This document shows, in pieces, positions 28,501 through 38,599 of a DNA stretch of 64,000 nucleotides. The translations under genes were made by a program, and so were the position numbers. The first letter of the stretch is position 1. Each line of letters opens with the position of its first letter. Under the pieces are notes generated by a model. It worked only from the letters and a program-made list of their open reading frames with translations, did no database searches and was not told the origin of the DNA. Origin of the DNA: Apostichopus japonicus (lineage: Eukaryota; Echinodermata; Holothuroidea; Aspidochirotida; Stichopodidae); contig NC_092577.1 of the NCBI RefSeq assembly GCF_037975245.1, positions 36,074,898 through 36,138,897 of the forward strand. Direction: 5' to 3'.

Positions 28501-29032
28501 ATAGCAAGTTACTTGATTTTTCATTTCTGAAAGTCACATGCAAGGACTCCAAATTTAAAATAGTACTTCAAAATAAAATGCAGTACCCCCATACACTGTA
28601 CTGTATAGCACAAGTTATGGTATATAAAGTGCAATAGTTTCTTGTCTGAAATATGATAACAAAGTTGGAAAAATTTTGTTCAAAGACTTGTTTTCAATAC
28701 AAAAGAAATGTTTGAGCTCAGACTTAGCAGTTAACTTTAGGAGGCACTTCAAATTTTCCACAACCTAGTACTCAAAAGTGAAAACAGTACCCCAAATTGT
28801 ACCGTATATCACGATAAATGTGACTTTTCCTAGTTTTGTCTCTAAAATTAGAAGTTGAAGTTGGAAAAGTTTAGTTGATGGATTTGTTAACTATAAGAAA
28901 CACATATTTGAGCTCAGTCATAGCAAGTTACTTGATTTCTCATTTCCGATTATCACATGCAAGGACTCCAAAGTTAAAATAGTACTTCAAACTTGTTAAC
29001 TTGAGGAGGCACTTCAAATTTTCCACAACCTG
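28440..29032. repeat. Decayed right edge of satellite 1
   Basis: The last units are more diverged than the interior. They carry TTTCTGAAAGTCACATGC in place of the usual TTCCGATTATCACATGC, CTCCAAATTTAAAATAG, AAGTTATGGTATATAAAG, GATAACAAAGTTGG and TTAACTTTAGGAGG. The final copy jumps at about 28990 from the B half (AGTACTTCAAAC) back to an A half (TTGTTAACTTGAGGAGG). It then stops at CCACAACCTG near 29032, where unrelated sequence begins. Confidence 0.85.
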
Positions 29033-29040
29033 CTTTACGT

Positions 29041-29085
29041 AACTCGATATCTCGACAAAGTCAAATTTTGTCGAGATGCCGAGTT
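29041..29085. repeat. Hairpin (19-bp arms, 7-base loop) at the satellite 1 junction
   Basis: The left arm AACTCGATATCTCGACAAA (29041-29059) pairs with the right arm TTTGTCGAGATGCCGAGTT (29067-29085), 17 of 19 positions matching, around a 7-base loop. It starts within about ten bases of the last recognisable satellite 1 base. It could be the end of a mobile element or a structured remnant; the sequence alone does not decide. Confidence 0.8.
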
Positions 29086-30214
29086 GTGTGTAACTTGGCA
29101 ACTTGACATTTTGGAAAGACATGACCAATTTAACATTTTCCAGAAATTTTTCACTTCGAAAGAAGTGAGCAACATTTGCCAAACAATGTTTAAATGCTTC
29201 TTTGGAAAGAGATGAACAATTGAACATTTTGTAGAAAACTGTTGAATTGACAAGATGTGATTCTCGTATTTACTGACAGTAAATAAAAGATTTTTATTGC
29301 AAATTGTCCAGAATAGTTGTAGAAGCCAACTAATTAAAAAATGTTGGGGCACACAGTTTTCTTTAGGGGATAGGGTAGTGGAACCTGCCACAGGACACAG
29401 GCTTCACAATGTCTGGATTTTGTAATAGTCTCCAGTTTCACAAAATTCCTAGCGGATTACCGCCATAACCGCCTTCACTGGGCTGCATTGCATTGTAAGG
29501 TTAACATCATGTATGTGCTCTAGGAATGGTCTAGAATCATGGCCACGTAGATAGAACCCATAAAATTTAAAAAAAAGAATCTGGGTTGCATATTTTTCTT
29601 TGGTAGATAAAATTCATAAACCCTCAATAGACATTTAAACTGTAGCAAATTACACTATGAAATGCAGGGAGCCATTGTTCAATCATCGAGAAACCACATT
29701 GTGCCCAGTGTCAATTACAATCAGCTACTACTACAATTAGAGAGAATTCATAAATATAGGATTTCCCAGCATGAAGTCCTACATTGAATGCAGGGAATTA
29801 GAGATTTTTAATTGAATATCATAAAGCATCCTTAGACAAAAATTAACATGAATTATTTAATTAGACAGTTCAAACTTGTTTTTAAGCATTAGGGCCTTGA
29901 TAAAATGCTCATCACATTAATATATTGCCCCAAAATGTAAGTGTGCTGTAAATTGCCTGTATATTGTATTCCTATACATCAGGGTTCAATTAGACAAATT
30001 GATGTCTCAGAAAGGAAAATTACTGGCCCAAACAGTTTCAAGCCATCTTTTAAATTGTAATGCCCCACTTAAGTTTCATTATTGCTACTAATGTATATCC
30101 CCACATTCCAAAGAAACCCCCCCCCCTCCCCTTCCTCCCCTTCACTTTCCTTTAGTACATGTGAGAGCAGTTATTTGGCAAGTAATTGGCCTTTTAACAA
30201 TCCATGTAATGATC
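29086..30214. other. Non-satellite sequence with no supported gene
   Basis: AT-rich sequence follows the satellite junction. Overlapping minus-strand open frames at about 28940-29391 run into the satellite in incompatible frames and show no domain, so I do not call them genes. A C-rich stretch lies at about 30115-30145. No RNA gene or clear repeat was seen. Confidence 0.5.
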
Positions 30215-31221
30215 CAGTGGTGTATACAGGGGAGGAGGGGTGACTAGTCCCTCCCTAATTTTTGCACCGTGTTGTAAAGGAACAATTTTGTACATACATC
30301 GGAGGCTAAAATATTTAGAAAGAAATGAGAACGAAATTAGGCAAATTTTACAAAAGTGCACATGTAAATATGCATAGGCTATCTCTGGTTGATTGGCGCC
30401 ATATGTTGTAAAGTAGATGATGTCTGAGAAGCTTGTTGAATTTAGCAGTAATCGCCTTGAACGCTCCTATCGTCCCATTCACTAAGACAGACATTTGCAA
30501 ATGATGCATAGAACTACACATGATGGGATCATTATTGTAATTAATGACTAAGCAAATAGGCCTACTTCTACAAAAAAAAAAAAAAAAATCACCAGGAATT
30601 TAGAACAATTTCATCTGACAAAATATGTCCAGAAAAAGAGGAAACTTTATCTATCGGATATCTTGAAGAATTCTGTACATGAAGGTCAACCCTGCTTATT
30701 GAAAAACAGTCCTTAAATTCACTGAGCATTAATAATTTTCTTTTTTGATAGCATAAACTACCCCAAGTACTGCAATTAGGATTCATCTTAAAGCACACCT
30801 GAATAATTGACCAGTCATGGAATGACCAGAAATCATCTCCAGTGTGAAGACAAATTTGTCTTGACCACTAAAATAGTACACACTGTGTTTAATCATGAAT
30901 TTTTACAGAGGAGTGTTTATTTAGTATTGTAGCATTACCAACTCAGATAGATATTAAATCTCCTCTGTTTTTGGCAAAAAACAAGTGACTATGGTGGTTT
31001 ATGCTATAGGGAGGGAAGATCTTAATGTACATTCGTTCCATGTCTGGAACTATTTCTGGGCCTGAAATATGACAAAATGTTAAGTTTTTGCAAACTATTG
31101 CATCAGTTTGCACTTGAGCACCCATAACTGAACAACATTTCTAAAAGGTAAGGGGCACCCCCTCCACTTAGACCCCTCCCCAGGATTCAGATCAATTGAC
31201 AAATTCTTTGATCTACCACTG
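30215..31221. mobile_element. Candidate short DNA transposon with CAGTGGT ends and 5-bp duplication
   Basis: The left end reads CAGTGGTGTATACAGGGG and the right end, on the opposite strand, begins CAGTGGTAGATC. The first seven bases are identical. A G-rich stretch follows each end: GGGGAGGAGGGGT on the left, CCTGGGGAGGGGTC about 40 bases in on the right. TGATC lies immediately outside both ends (30210-30214 and 31222-31226). The interior (1007 bp in total) contains a 17-base A run at 30572-30588 and no convincing coding region. The ends are too diverged beyond seven bases to name a superfamily, and chance cannot be excluded. Confidence 0.35.
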
Positions 31222-33551
31222 TGATCATAATAACAAGAAAGGGTTGGAGGCTAGACCCTTAAGCAGGTAAAAATTGGTTACTGCATTTTGCTGAATATTT
31301 ATTGTAATAATCAGAAATAATGAAATATTTCTATTATTCTATTATTAATGTAGCCACATGACTACCAATGCTTCATTCATGTTATTTCAATTTATCATAC
31401 ATTGTAATGAATAATGGATTTTTACTCTTGCAATTTTAGTTAAAGGAGGGAAATGTTCAGGTGCATCATGGATTGCTCATTGTTATTTGTATACACACAT
31501 TCCTTCATAGGTCTGCCATGGGAGCTATACCCACAGCTATACCCACAGTATACATGACTGTACACACAAGAGCTCACCATACTGTGATGCTGCTGACCAC
31601 AGGTGTCAAATAGCTGACCTTTTTTTATTGCCAAGACCTTGGTAGTTTATTGATACCTTTGGAGATCAGTTCCAAAAGTAATTTTTTTTTTCTGTAATAG
31701 AGCAGGCAGTTCTTGCAATAACAGTTCAGGGTACTGTTATGTATACACAGTCCTATATGCCATCATCTATGAATTAGAAGACAATTGATACAATGTGTAG
31801 CTGTGCTGTTGGGCTGTGATGGGAGGACTAACAGATTTCAATATAATCTTCTGTTAATTCACAGCAAGCAGTTCATGAATGTTAACAGGTGCTAACATAA
31901 ACTTTATAATGCTAATAATATACAGAAATGGTGATTAGTGATCGTGCCATATTTCCCAGAAGGTGGGTGGGGGAGGGGCTGAAAGGAGATAGGTCACTGA
32001 TTACTGTGTTACAGGAGGAAGCCAGGAAGCAAATTGATTGTTTTGACCTGGGGAAGTCTGGGGTAAGCAAGGGCTCAATATGGTCTGGTGGAGGGGGGGG
32101 GGGGGTAGCACCTGCATGTATGCTCTGGCCAAAACTACCAACCAGAAAACCCTCATATCATCTGTGTATACATTAACCTGGACTGACATTTTCGATGAGG
32201 AGAAATGCAAGGAAACCAACCATCCATGGAGGGTCATGTGATATGTGCTTGTAGCACTCAACTCATTATAGTACTCCTTGTATTTATTATTCTACAACTA
32301 ATGTTCTGATCTCATAGCTCTAGCAACACAATTAAGGCTCCTTGCAGTTTTGCATGTAAACAAGCACTATTGATCTTTAAGAATGACAATAGATGTTTGA
32401 ATATAGTAGACAGGATCTATATGCAGATCAAGCTTTTCATGAGGTGGAATATAAATCTCATTAACGCTATCATCCAAGCCTGTGCAATTATTCTCAGATT
32501 TTCTGTCAATGCCTGCTACAATAATAGCATTAGTAGTCAACGGAACACTCATCTCTTCAAATTATCAAAGAGCTTAATAACATATTAATAGCACCCAGGA
32601 GCAGGTCACATACCCTCCATGGTAGGTACATATTTTCCTACCGTGGTCTGAACCTTCAAAGTCATATAAATATGATGATCAAAACAATTAAAGCTGAAAG
32701 CTAATAAACATGATGAATTTAAATAGCAAACAGACCATTTATTCGTCTACACCTTCTGTATTAGTTAGAATGCCCCTAACTTCCCCCTCTGATTAATGTT
32801 ACCTCATAATTCTTTTCTTGTTCAAAGGAGGGGAAATACTGCAGGGTGGGAGCATTGTCCCATTTCTACTATTGAAATTTATGGTACACCTATTGAAACA
32901 TGCAGCACCTTCCTTTATGCAAATGTATGTACAAATTCAACCCTGCTTTATTGGTGCGACTGGTCCCATGGGCATCAACCTGTTCAGTAAGCCATGTAAA
33001 GAAATGATTATTAAGTGTGATGATTGGCATTGTCATAATCAATAACAATCCAGCTAGCTTATCCAATTTTCCAAGAGAGGTTGGTCCATTATCAGGTTGT
33101 ACTGTTGTGTGTTAATGGATAGCTTTCACCATAAATTCATTTCGATATGTGATAGAACCATTAAATAATACATTATTGGTCTCATTTAGGAAATCTATTT
33201 TAATTACATTACAATTGTCACAGAAAAATTGCCTTGACATTAATGACATTAAATCTTGAGTGCGCTGTTATTTATAGTAATAGAATTTTGTGCACAGTAA
33301 TTTAAAATCATGAAAGAATGGAATAATATTAACCAGCAGTCCTTAGCGTAGCATTTGGCAATTACTAATATACAGGTTGTGAGGTATATTTGCTCAGCCG
33401 GTGTCCTATGAACAATAAAATCTGTCTTACAGTTATTAGATCTATGAGTCCTTTACACAGTATCAAAATGTCCTTCATTAAAAAAGACCCAATGATTACC
33501 CTGCAGAAGCAGCTACTAAGTCACTTTGGGTATTTTTTTTGCAAAGTGTAA
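31222..33551. other. Non-satellite sequence, no supported gene; G-rich tracts
   Basis: No coding region is supported. Short open frames at about 31440-31634, 31928-32261, 32367-32588 and 32796-33045 overlap one another on both strands and show no recognisable domain. Two G-rich tracts stand out: GGTGGGTGGGGGAGGGG at 31962-31978, a four-tract G-quadruplex pattern on the plus strand, and thirteen G in a row at 32093-32105. The rest is AT-rich intergenic-type DNA. Confidence 0.5.
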
Positions 33552-34336
33552 GGGGAGCAGCTCGATATTCATATGGTCCATTACTCATTAGTTTCATTGG
33601 TCATAAGGTTCATTGTTCATAAGATTTGTTATCCATAATTAGAAAAATGATTCTTCAGTCATCAGGTTCGTTATTCAAAATTGGAAAAAGGTTCAATATT
33701 CATAATTGGAAGAAAGGTTCGTTATTCATAATTGAAAGGAAAAAAGGTTTGTTATTCATAATTGAAAAGAAGGTTCGTTTTTCATAATTGGTAAAGGGTT
33801 TGTTATTCATAATCCTCTAGAAATAAGGTTCAATATTCATAATCGCGGGGTCGTCATGCCCCAGTGCCCCTACATCTCACTGCCTAAAAGTGGAGGTACC
33901 CATTGGCAGTTTCAAGCTGTGCGTGGCCAGGGGAAGAGGGGGGTCACTTGCGGCCCAGTCGTGGGCTTAAGGGTTTTTACGACAGAAACTACCGAAAGTA
34001 CGGCTACCGCATGAATAATTTGCCGACTAGTCACAGCTGCAGCATGATCAATTAGCCCACAGGAGGACTTTTTATTACCTTTTTTGGGGAAGGGTGGGGG
34101 AGGCAAAGGGTCACTCAGCCCTGCTTATATTGTTGCTATTATTACTGTATGAATACTGGATCTTTTTCTGATTATGAAAAAAAAGATTTTTTTTGCTATG
34201 ATGAACATCCAACCTTTTATCCAATTATGGAAAACGGACCTTTTATGCTTTCATGAATATCGAAACTTTTTTCCGATTATGAATAAACGGACCTTTTTTT
34301 GATATTATGAATATCAGATAGTCCATTTGCTCTTTG
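33552..34336. mobile_element. Foldback-like element: oppositely oriented arrays of about 30-bp repeats
   Basis: The left arm (about 33552-33842) contains about nine degenerate copies of a unit like GGTTCGTTATTCATAATTGG, spaced roughly 25-35 bp. The right arm (about 34145-34336) contains about five copies of the same unit in reverse complement, for example CCGATTATGAATAAACGG and CCAATTATGGAAAACGGACC. Near the outer ends GATATTCAT (left) and ATGAATATC (right) match as inverted repeats, with GAGCAG and TTGCTC just outside. The centre (about 33843-34144) is less AT-rich and holds two G-rich runs but no supported gene. Foldback elements are known to have long inverted termini made of short tandem repeats; assigning this sequence to them is inference. 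Confidence 0.6.
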
Positions 34337-34408
34337 GACTGTAGACTTCAGGAATAATCAGCTGGCATACATCTTTCTTTAATACTGTTTCACTGTTCAT
34401 ATTTTCAG

Positions 34409-34922
34409 GATCTGGAGAGATGCAAATATTGACCATTCATTTAACCAAGCTCATCAACTGGATGTTAAAAGAGAGGATAGCGACTGAAAAACTAGGGGAG
34501 AGCTACATTTTTCATTTATCAATCAAAGTGAAGGAGGAATTAAACAACAGAGAAAAATTATCTGAGAATGCAGGATATGGAGGTGTTCATTATCGTAAGC
34601 GAGAGAAACCTAACCAATGCAGCTAGTGCAACAAAAGTTTTGATCGTTCCAGCGATTGGAAGACTCACGAAAGGACGCACACAGGAGAGAAATCATATCA
34701 ATGTAGCTATTGTAACAAAACGCTTTCTCAATTTGGACAGTGAAGAGACATGAAAGGACACATACAGGAGAGAAACCTTATCAATGTAGTATTGCCACAA
34801 ATAGTTTGTTAACCCTGGCGATTTGAAAAAAACATGAAAGAATACACACTGGAGAGAAACCTAATCATTGTAGGTATTGCAAATGTTCGCTTGGTCTAGT
34901 ACTTGAACGTCAATGAAAGAAC
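34409..34922 (+). pseudogene. C2H2 zinc-finger pseudogene, 5' part
   Basis: After a possible splice acceptor (ATTTTCAG, ending 34408) one frame runs about 70 codons with no recognised domain into a C2H2 zinc-finger array. The first finger has Cys at 34618-34620 and 34627-34629 with an in-frame TAG between them at 34624-34626. It ends in a His-x3-His segment and the linker HTGEKSYQC. Later fingers show [13 protein letters not shown] and HERIHTGEKPNHC linkers, but in different frames, separated by frameshifts and stops near 34741 and 34823. Cysteine pairs in later fingers are partly lost. C2H2 arrays typically bind DNA; this copy cannot encode an intact array. It may be a decayed duplicate of a functional gene elsewhere. 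Confidence 0.85.
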
Positions 34923-35437
34923 TGTTACGAGAAAGCAACTTAGTTTTCTCGTGTGTATGTATTTTCTATCTAGCCTGTTTTACCTTTACAAATTGTTTCT
35001 TGCTTTAATGTTTAAACTGGGAGGTCCCTAGTTTGTGTAACTTAAGTTTGAGTTTATTGCTGGCTGCAAGAAATGGTTCTTCCTGCCTGGGCTTAATGTT
35101 ATCTGTCTGGTGGACAAGGCCACCTTTGTTCTTAGTATATGGGGAACAGTTGGGGGTGCATAGACAGTGGGGCGGGGTTGGCTATTTCCAAATTGGTCAG
35201 TTAATCATGTATAGGATTCTACACAGTTACAGGGTCGTTTATAATGTCGTGCAAGGAGCGTTTTTAGGCATTAAGTTGGGGTATATTTAATGTAAGTTGC
35301 TAGGCAGAATCTATGCTGAATTTGTACGTTGTATTAGGGGCTTAGGTTATTTTTGGCTTCTGCAGAGGATCGGGTTATGCACTCTGCAGCTGCGCTGCGT
35401 AACTGCTTGTGCCTGCGCAAGGTTGTCGCAGTGTAGA
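34923..35437. mobile_element. 515-bp insertion splitting the zinc-finger pseudogene
   Basis: Finger-type sequence stops at 34922 and resumes at 35438. AGAAC lies at both junctions (34918-34922 and 35438-35442), consistent with a 5-bp target duplication. The insert begins TGTTACGAGAAAG, like the TG start of many long terminal repeats, with a short inverted pair ACGAGAAA / TTTTCTCGT nearby. Its right end does not show the expected CA, so a solo long terminal repeat is only one possibility. No coding region is supported inside; open frames at 35033-35290 and 35297-35506 show no domain. Confidence 0.45.
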
Positions 35438-35745
35438 AGAACACAGGAGAGAAGCCATATCATTGTAGCTATTGTATCAAAGCGTTTGTACTATCCAGTC
35501 AGTTGAAGGACCATCAAAGAACACATACAAGAGAGAAGCCATATCAATGTAGTTATTGTAAGAAAAAGTTTGCTTGGTCTAGCAATTTGACGACCACCAA
35601 AGAACACTTACTGGAGAGAAGCCATATCAATGTAGCTATATTGTAGGTAAAATTTTGCTTGGTCTAGCAATTTGAAGGATCATGAAAGAACACATGCAGG
35701 AGACAAGCCATATCAATGTAGCCATTGTAAGAAAAAAGAGCCTAA
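35438..35745 (+). pseudogene. C2H2 zinc-finger pseudogene, 3' part
   Basis: Fingers resume with [15 protein letters not shown], a full Cys2 pair, [11 protein letters not shown], then the linker [15 protein letters not shown]. The second finger reads [12 protein letters not shown], with the first zinc-binding His lost. A frameshift follows near 35610, and further relics occur at about 35605-35640 and 35660-35745, the last linker reading AGDKPYQCSHC in yet another frame. The recurring TATCAATGTAGC and TTTGCTTGGTCTAGCAATTTG segments match those of the 5' part, so this is the same array continued past the insertion. It ends in unrelated sequence after about 35745. Confidence 0.8.
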
Positions 35746-35876
35746 CTTCACACTAAGTCAACATAGAGATCTAACCTAGCCATCTGTTTATTCGCTCAAG
35801 TTGTGTCGCAAATAAAATAAAAAATATCCATGTAAAACTGAAATATTCGTCCACATGTTAGCCTAACAACCACACA

Positions 35877-36278
35877 CAGTAATCAATCTACAGTAATCAA
35901 TCTCTACATATATATACGTTTATAGCTCCATGATTTCATTAGCCCGGGCTGTAGAGGCCTACAGTAATCAATCTTTAGATTCTCTGTAATTGTATACAAG
36001 TCCTATCAAGGTATATATGCAGAGATGTACAGTGAGTGTTAAGTAGGTATTATTAGTGTTTGAACCATTGCCTTAATTTTGGTACTATGAAAGTTCCCAT
36101 ATAATGGTCTAGATACATTCATTTGAATAAATTTTCAGGCCCATAAGAATCATTGATTGTTGCCTATCCTAAGTTTCCTACCAACATTATGACCCCCTCC
36201 CTACAGTAATCAAACTGTAGATTCCTTGCAATTGTATACAAGTCCTATAAGTATATATGCAGAGATATACAGTGAGTG
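35877..36278. repeat. Satellite 2, diverged left edge
   Basis: The first recognisable satellite 2 sequence begins near CAGTAATCAATCTACAG at about 35877. It contains a diverged sub-unit S1 (TTTAGATTCTCTGTAATTG near 35972) and the start of a sub-unit S2. It has private changes such as TTTGAACCATTGCC and TACCAACATTATGACC. It is cut at 36278 by the 884-bp element. Between 35746 and 35876 there is short AT-rich sequence with no feature seen. Confidence 0.85.
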
Positions 36279-37162
36279 CATATCAATTCCTTAGCGCTCT
36301 TCCTTGTGCAGCGGCAGAAAGTCACAACAGTTACTACCCACACCCCTCGTTGACTTACTGTTAGGCCATGTTTTTCTTCACTGATAACAGTTCTTTCCTC
36401 ATTTCATTACACTTTGTCTAAAACATCTTTAGAAAGGTGAAATATATCTCTTCATATCTCTGTTGTTTCCTAGTTTCTATTTAGCATGGCACAATCGGAC
36501 TTTGGGGGTTAAAAAATGTAAAAATACGTAACTTTTGAAAACCAAAAGTCACACGTAAAACACACATGGCAACATGTAGCGTCGTCTGGCTTTTGAAACT
36601 CCCATTTTTGAAAGTTCAATTGTGTCACTATAACACTGGCCCTCCTCTTTGTCTAAATTGAATATGCCATACAAATGAGTGACAGATTCTGTACATATAA
36701 AAATTATTGTGATTGGTTTAAGTTTTCAATCGGACCTAGGGGTAACAAATGAGAGTCTTCGTTAGAAAATATCGACCTTCTATAGCCCAACCTCGAGAGA
36801 TGCTATTGTAGACGCCCGCGTGGTAGCGCCTAGTATAGGGGACTGTAACTACGCACTGTTTAATCGTTTATGTGTAATTGTATAAAAATTGGTTATTGTA
36901 CTGTTAAGAACTCAAAATTAGTTTAAAACCACATTTATTGGTAGTTTTTTCACCCAAATTCCCATATACATTGAGAATGCAATAGTTTGCGTCACAGCAA
37001 TATATAAAAAAAGCCCGAAACAGAATGGCTCAGTCCAATCTTCCTGACCGCGTTGATCCACAGCGCTCACGTACGGGAGTGATGAGTCACACTTAATCCC
37101 TCAAAGAGCTTATATTGCAGTACTTTTTAGTGTCGTTTTGGGGGGGTGAAGGAATTGATATG
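36279..37162. mobile_element. 884-bp non-autonomous element with 14-bp perfect terminal inverted repeats
   Basis: Satellite 2 is interrupted after CAGTGAGTG and resumes at TAAAGTAGG, which in uninterrupted copies are contiguous (CAGTGAGTGTAAAGTAGG). The inserted segment starts CATATCAATTCCTT and ends AAGGAATTGATATG, a perfect 14-bp inverted pair. The left subterminal sequence continues TTAGCGCTCTTCC; the right end is preceded by a G run. There is no open frame of note inside, so it is likely non-autonomous (MITE-like). A target duplication is not obvious: at most TG could be shared if the terminal bases are assigned to the target. The superfamily is not assigned. Confidence 0.8.
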
Positions 37163-38599
37163 TAAAGTAGGTATTGTTATTGTTTGGATCAACGACTTAA
37201 TTTTGGTACTATGAAATCCCCACAATATGGTCTAGATACATTCATTTGAATAATTTTTCAGGCCCATAGGAATCATTGACTATTTCCTATCTTCAGTTTT
37301 CTACCCATATCCTGACCCCCCCCCCCTGCATTTATCATTCTTTAGATTCACTGCAATTGTATACAAATGCAGAGATTATTGCCTAGATCCTCTATTCCCT
37401 ACCCAGATCCTGACCCCCACCCCCTACAGTAATCAATCTCTAGATATATGTTTATAGCTCCATGATTTAATTGACCAGGGCTGTACAGGCCTACAGTAAT
37501 CAATATTTAGATTCTCTATAATTGTATACAAGACCTATCAAGGTATATATGCAGAGATGTATAGTGAGTGTTAAGTAGGTAATATTAGTGTTTGAGCCAT
37601 TGCCTTAATTTTGGTACTATGAAAGTTCCCATATAATGGTCTAGATACATTCATTTGAATAATTTTTCAGGCCCATAGGAATCATTGACTATTTCCTATC
37701 TTCAGTTTTCTACCCATATCCTGACCCCCCCCCCCCTGCAGTTATCATTCTTTAGATTCACTGCAATTGTATACAAATGCAGAGATTATTGCCTAGATCC
37801 TCTATTCCCTACCCAGATCCTGACCCCCACCCCTACAGTAATCAATCTCTAGATATATGTTTATAGCTCCATGATTTAATTGACCAGGGCTGTACAGGCC
37901 TACAGTAATCAATATTTAGATTCTCTATAATTGTATACAAGTCCTATCAAGGTATATATGCAGAGATGTACAGTGAGTGTTAAGTAGGTAATATTAGTGT
38001 TTGAGCCATTGCCTTAATTTTGGTACTATGAAAGTTCCCATATAATGGTCTAGATACATTCATTTGAATAATTTTTCAGGCCCATAGGAATCATTGACTA
38101 TTTCCTATCTTCAGTTTTCTACCCATATCCTGACCCCCCCCCCCTGCAGTTATCATTCTTTAGATTCACTGCAATTGTATACAAATGCAGAGATTATTGC
38201 CTAGATCCTCTATTCCCTACCCAGATCCTGACCCCACCCCCTACAGTAATCAATCTCTAGATATATGTTTATAGCTCCATGATTTAATTGACCAGGGCTG
38301 TGCAGGCCTACAGTAATCAATATTTAGATTCTCTATAATTGTATACAAGTCCTATCAAGGTATATATGCAGAGATGTACAGTGAGTGTTAAGTAGGTAAT
38401 ATTAGTGTTTGAGCCATTGCCTTAATTTTGGTACTATGAAAGTTCCCATATAATGGTCTAGATACATTCATTTGAATAAATTTTCAGGCCCATTAGAATC
38501 ATTGATTGTTGCCTATCCTAAGTTTCCTACCAACATCACGACCCCCTCCCTACAGTAATCAAACTCTAGATTCCTTGCAATCGTATACAAGTCCTATAA

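Larger units (their letters stand above)
1..29032. repeat. Satellite 1: 420-bp tandem array (about 69 units), window edge to 29032
   Basis: The sequence is a head-to-tail array with a basic period of 420 bp; indel variants give 416-419 bp. Fixed landmarks recur every unit: TTGAGCTCAGACTTAGCAG and CCGTATATCACGATAAATG in the first half, TTGAGCTCAGTCATAGCAAG and TGCAAGGACTCCAAA in the second. The left end is outside the window and the right end is at about 29032. Units differ by a few substitutions and by recurring indels: GGATTTTTC versus GATTTTTC, four or five C in GTACCCCCATAC, and loss of 4 bp in GGTCTATAGTGCAATAG. Open frames of about 60 codons recur, but they begin at TTG and are broken by the common indels, so they are not treated as genes. 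No RNA gene or transposase was seen inside. The long homogeneous array suggests centromeric or pericentromeric type satellite, which is inference. Confidence 0.97.

Noticed and set aside
28940-29391. Two minus-strand open frames of 95 and 118 codons at the satellite 1 edge
   Set aside because: They overlap in different frames, one extends into satellite sequence, and neither shows a recognisable motif or splice context.
30572-30588. 17-base A run as a retroposed gene or SINE tail
   Set aside because: No target duplication, promoter boxes or gene-like body could be identified upstream on either strand.
31928-32261. Opposing open frames across the G-rich tract
   Set aside because: They lie on both strands over the same bases, include a run of glycine or proline codons from the homopolymer, and show no domain.
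35297-35506. Open frame of 69 codons running from the 515-bp insert into the zinc-finger remnant
   Set aside because: It reads the finger region in the wrong frame and has no motif of its own.
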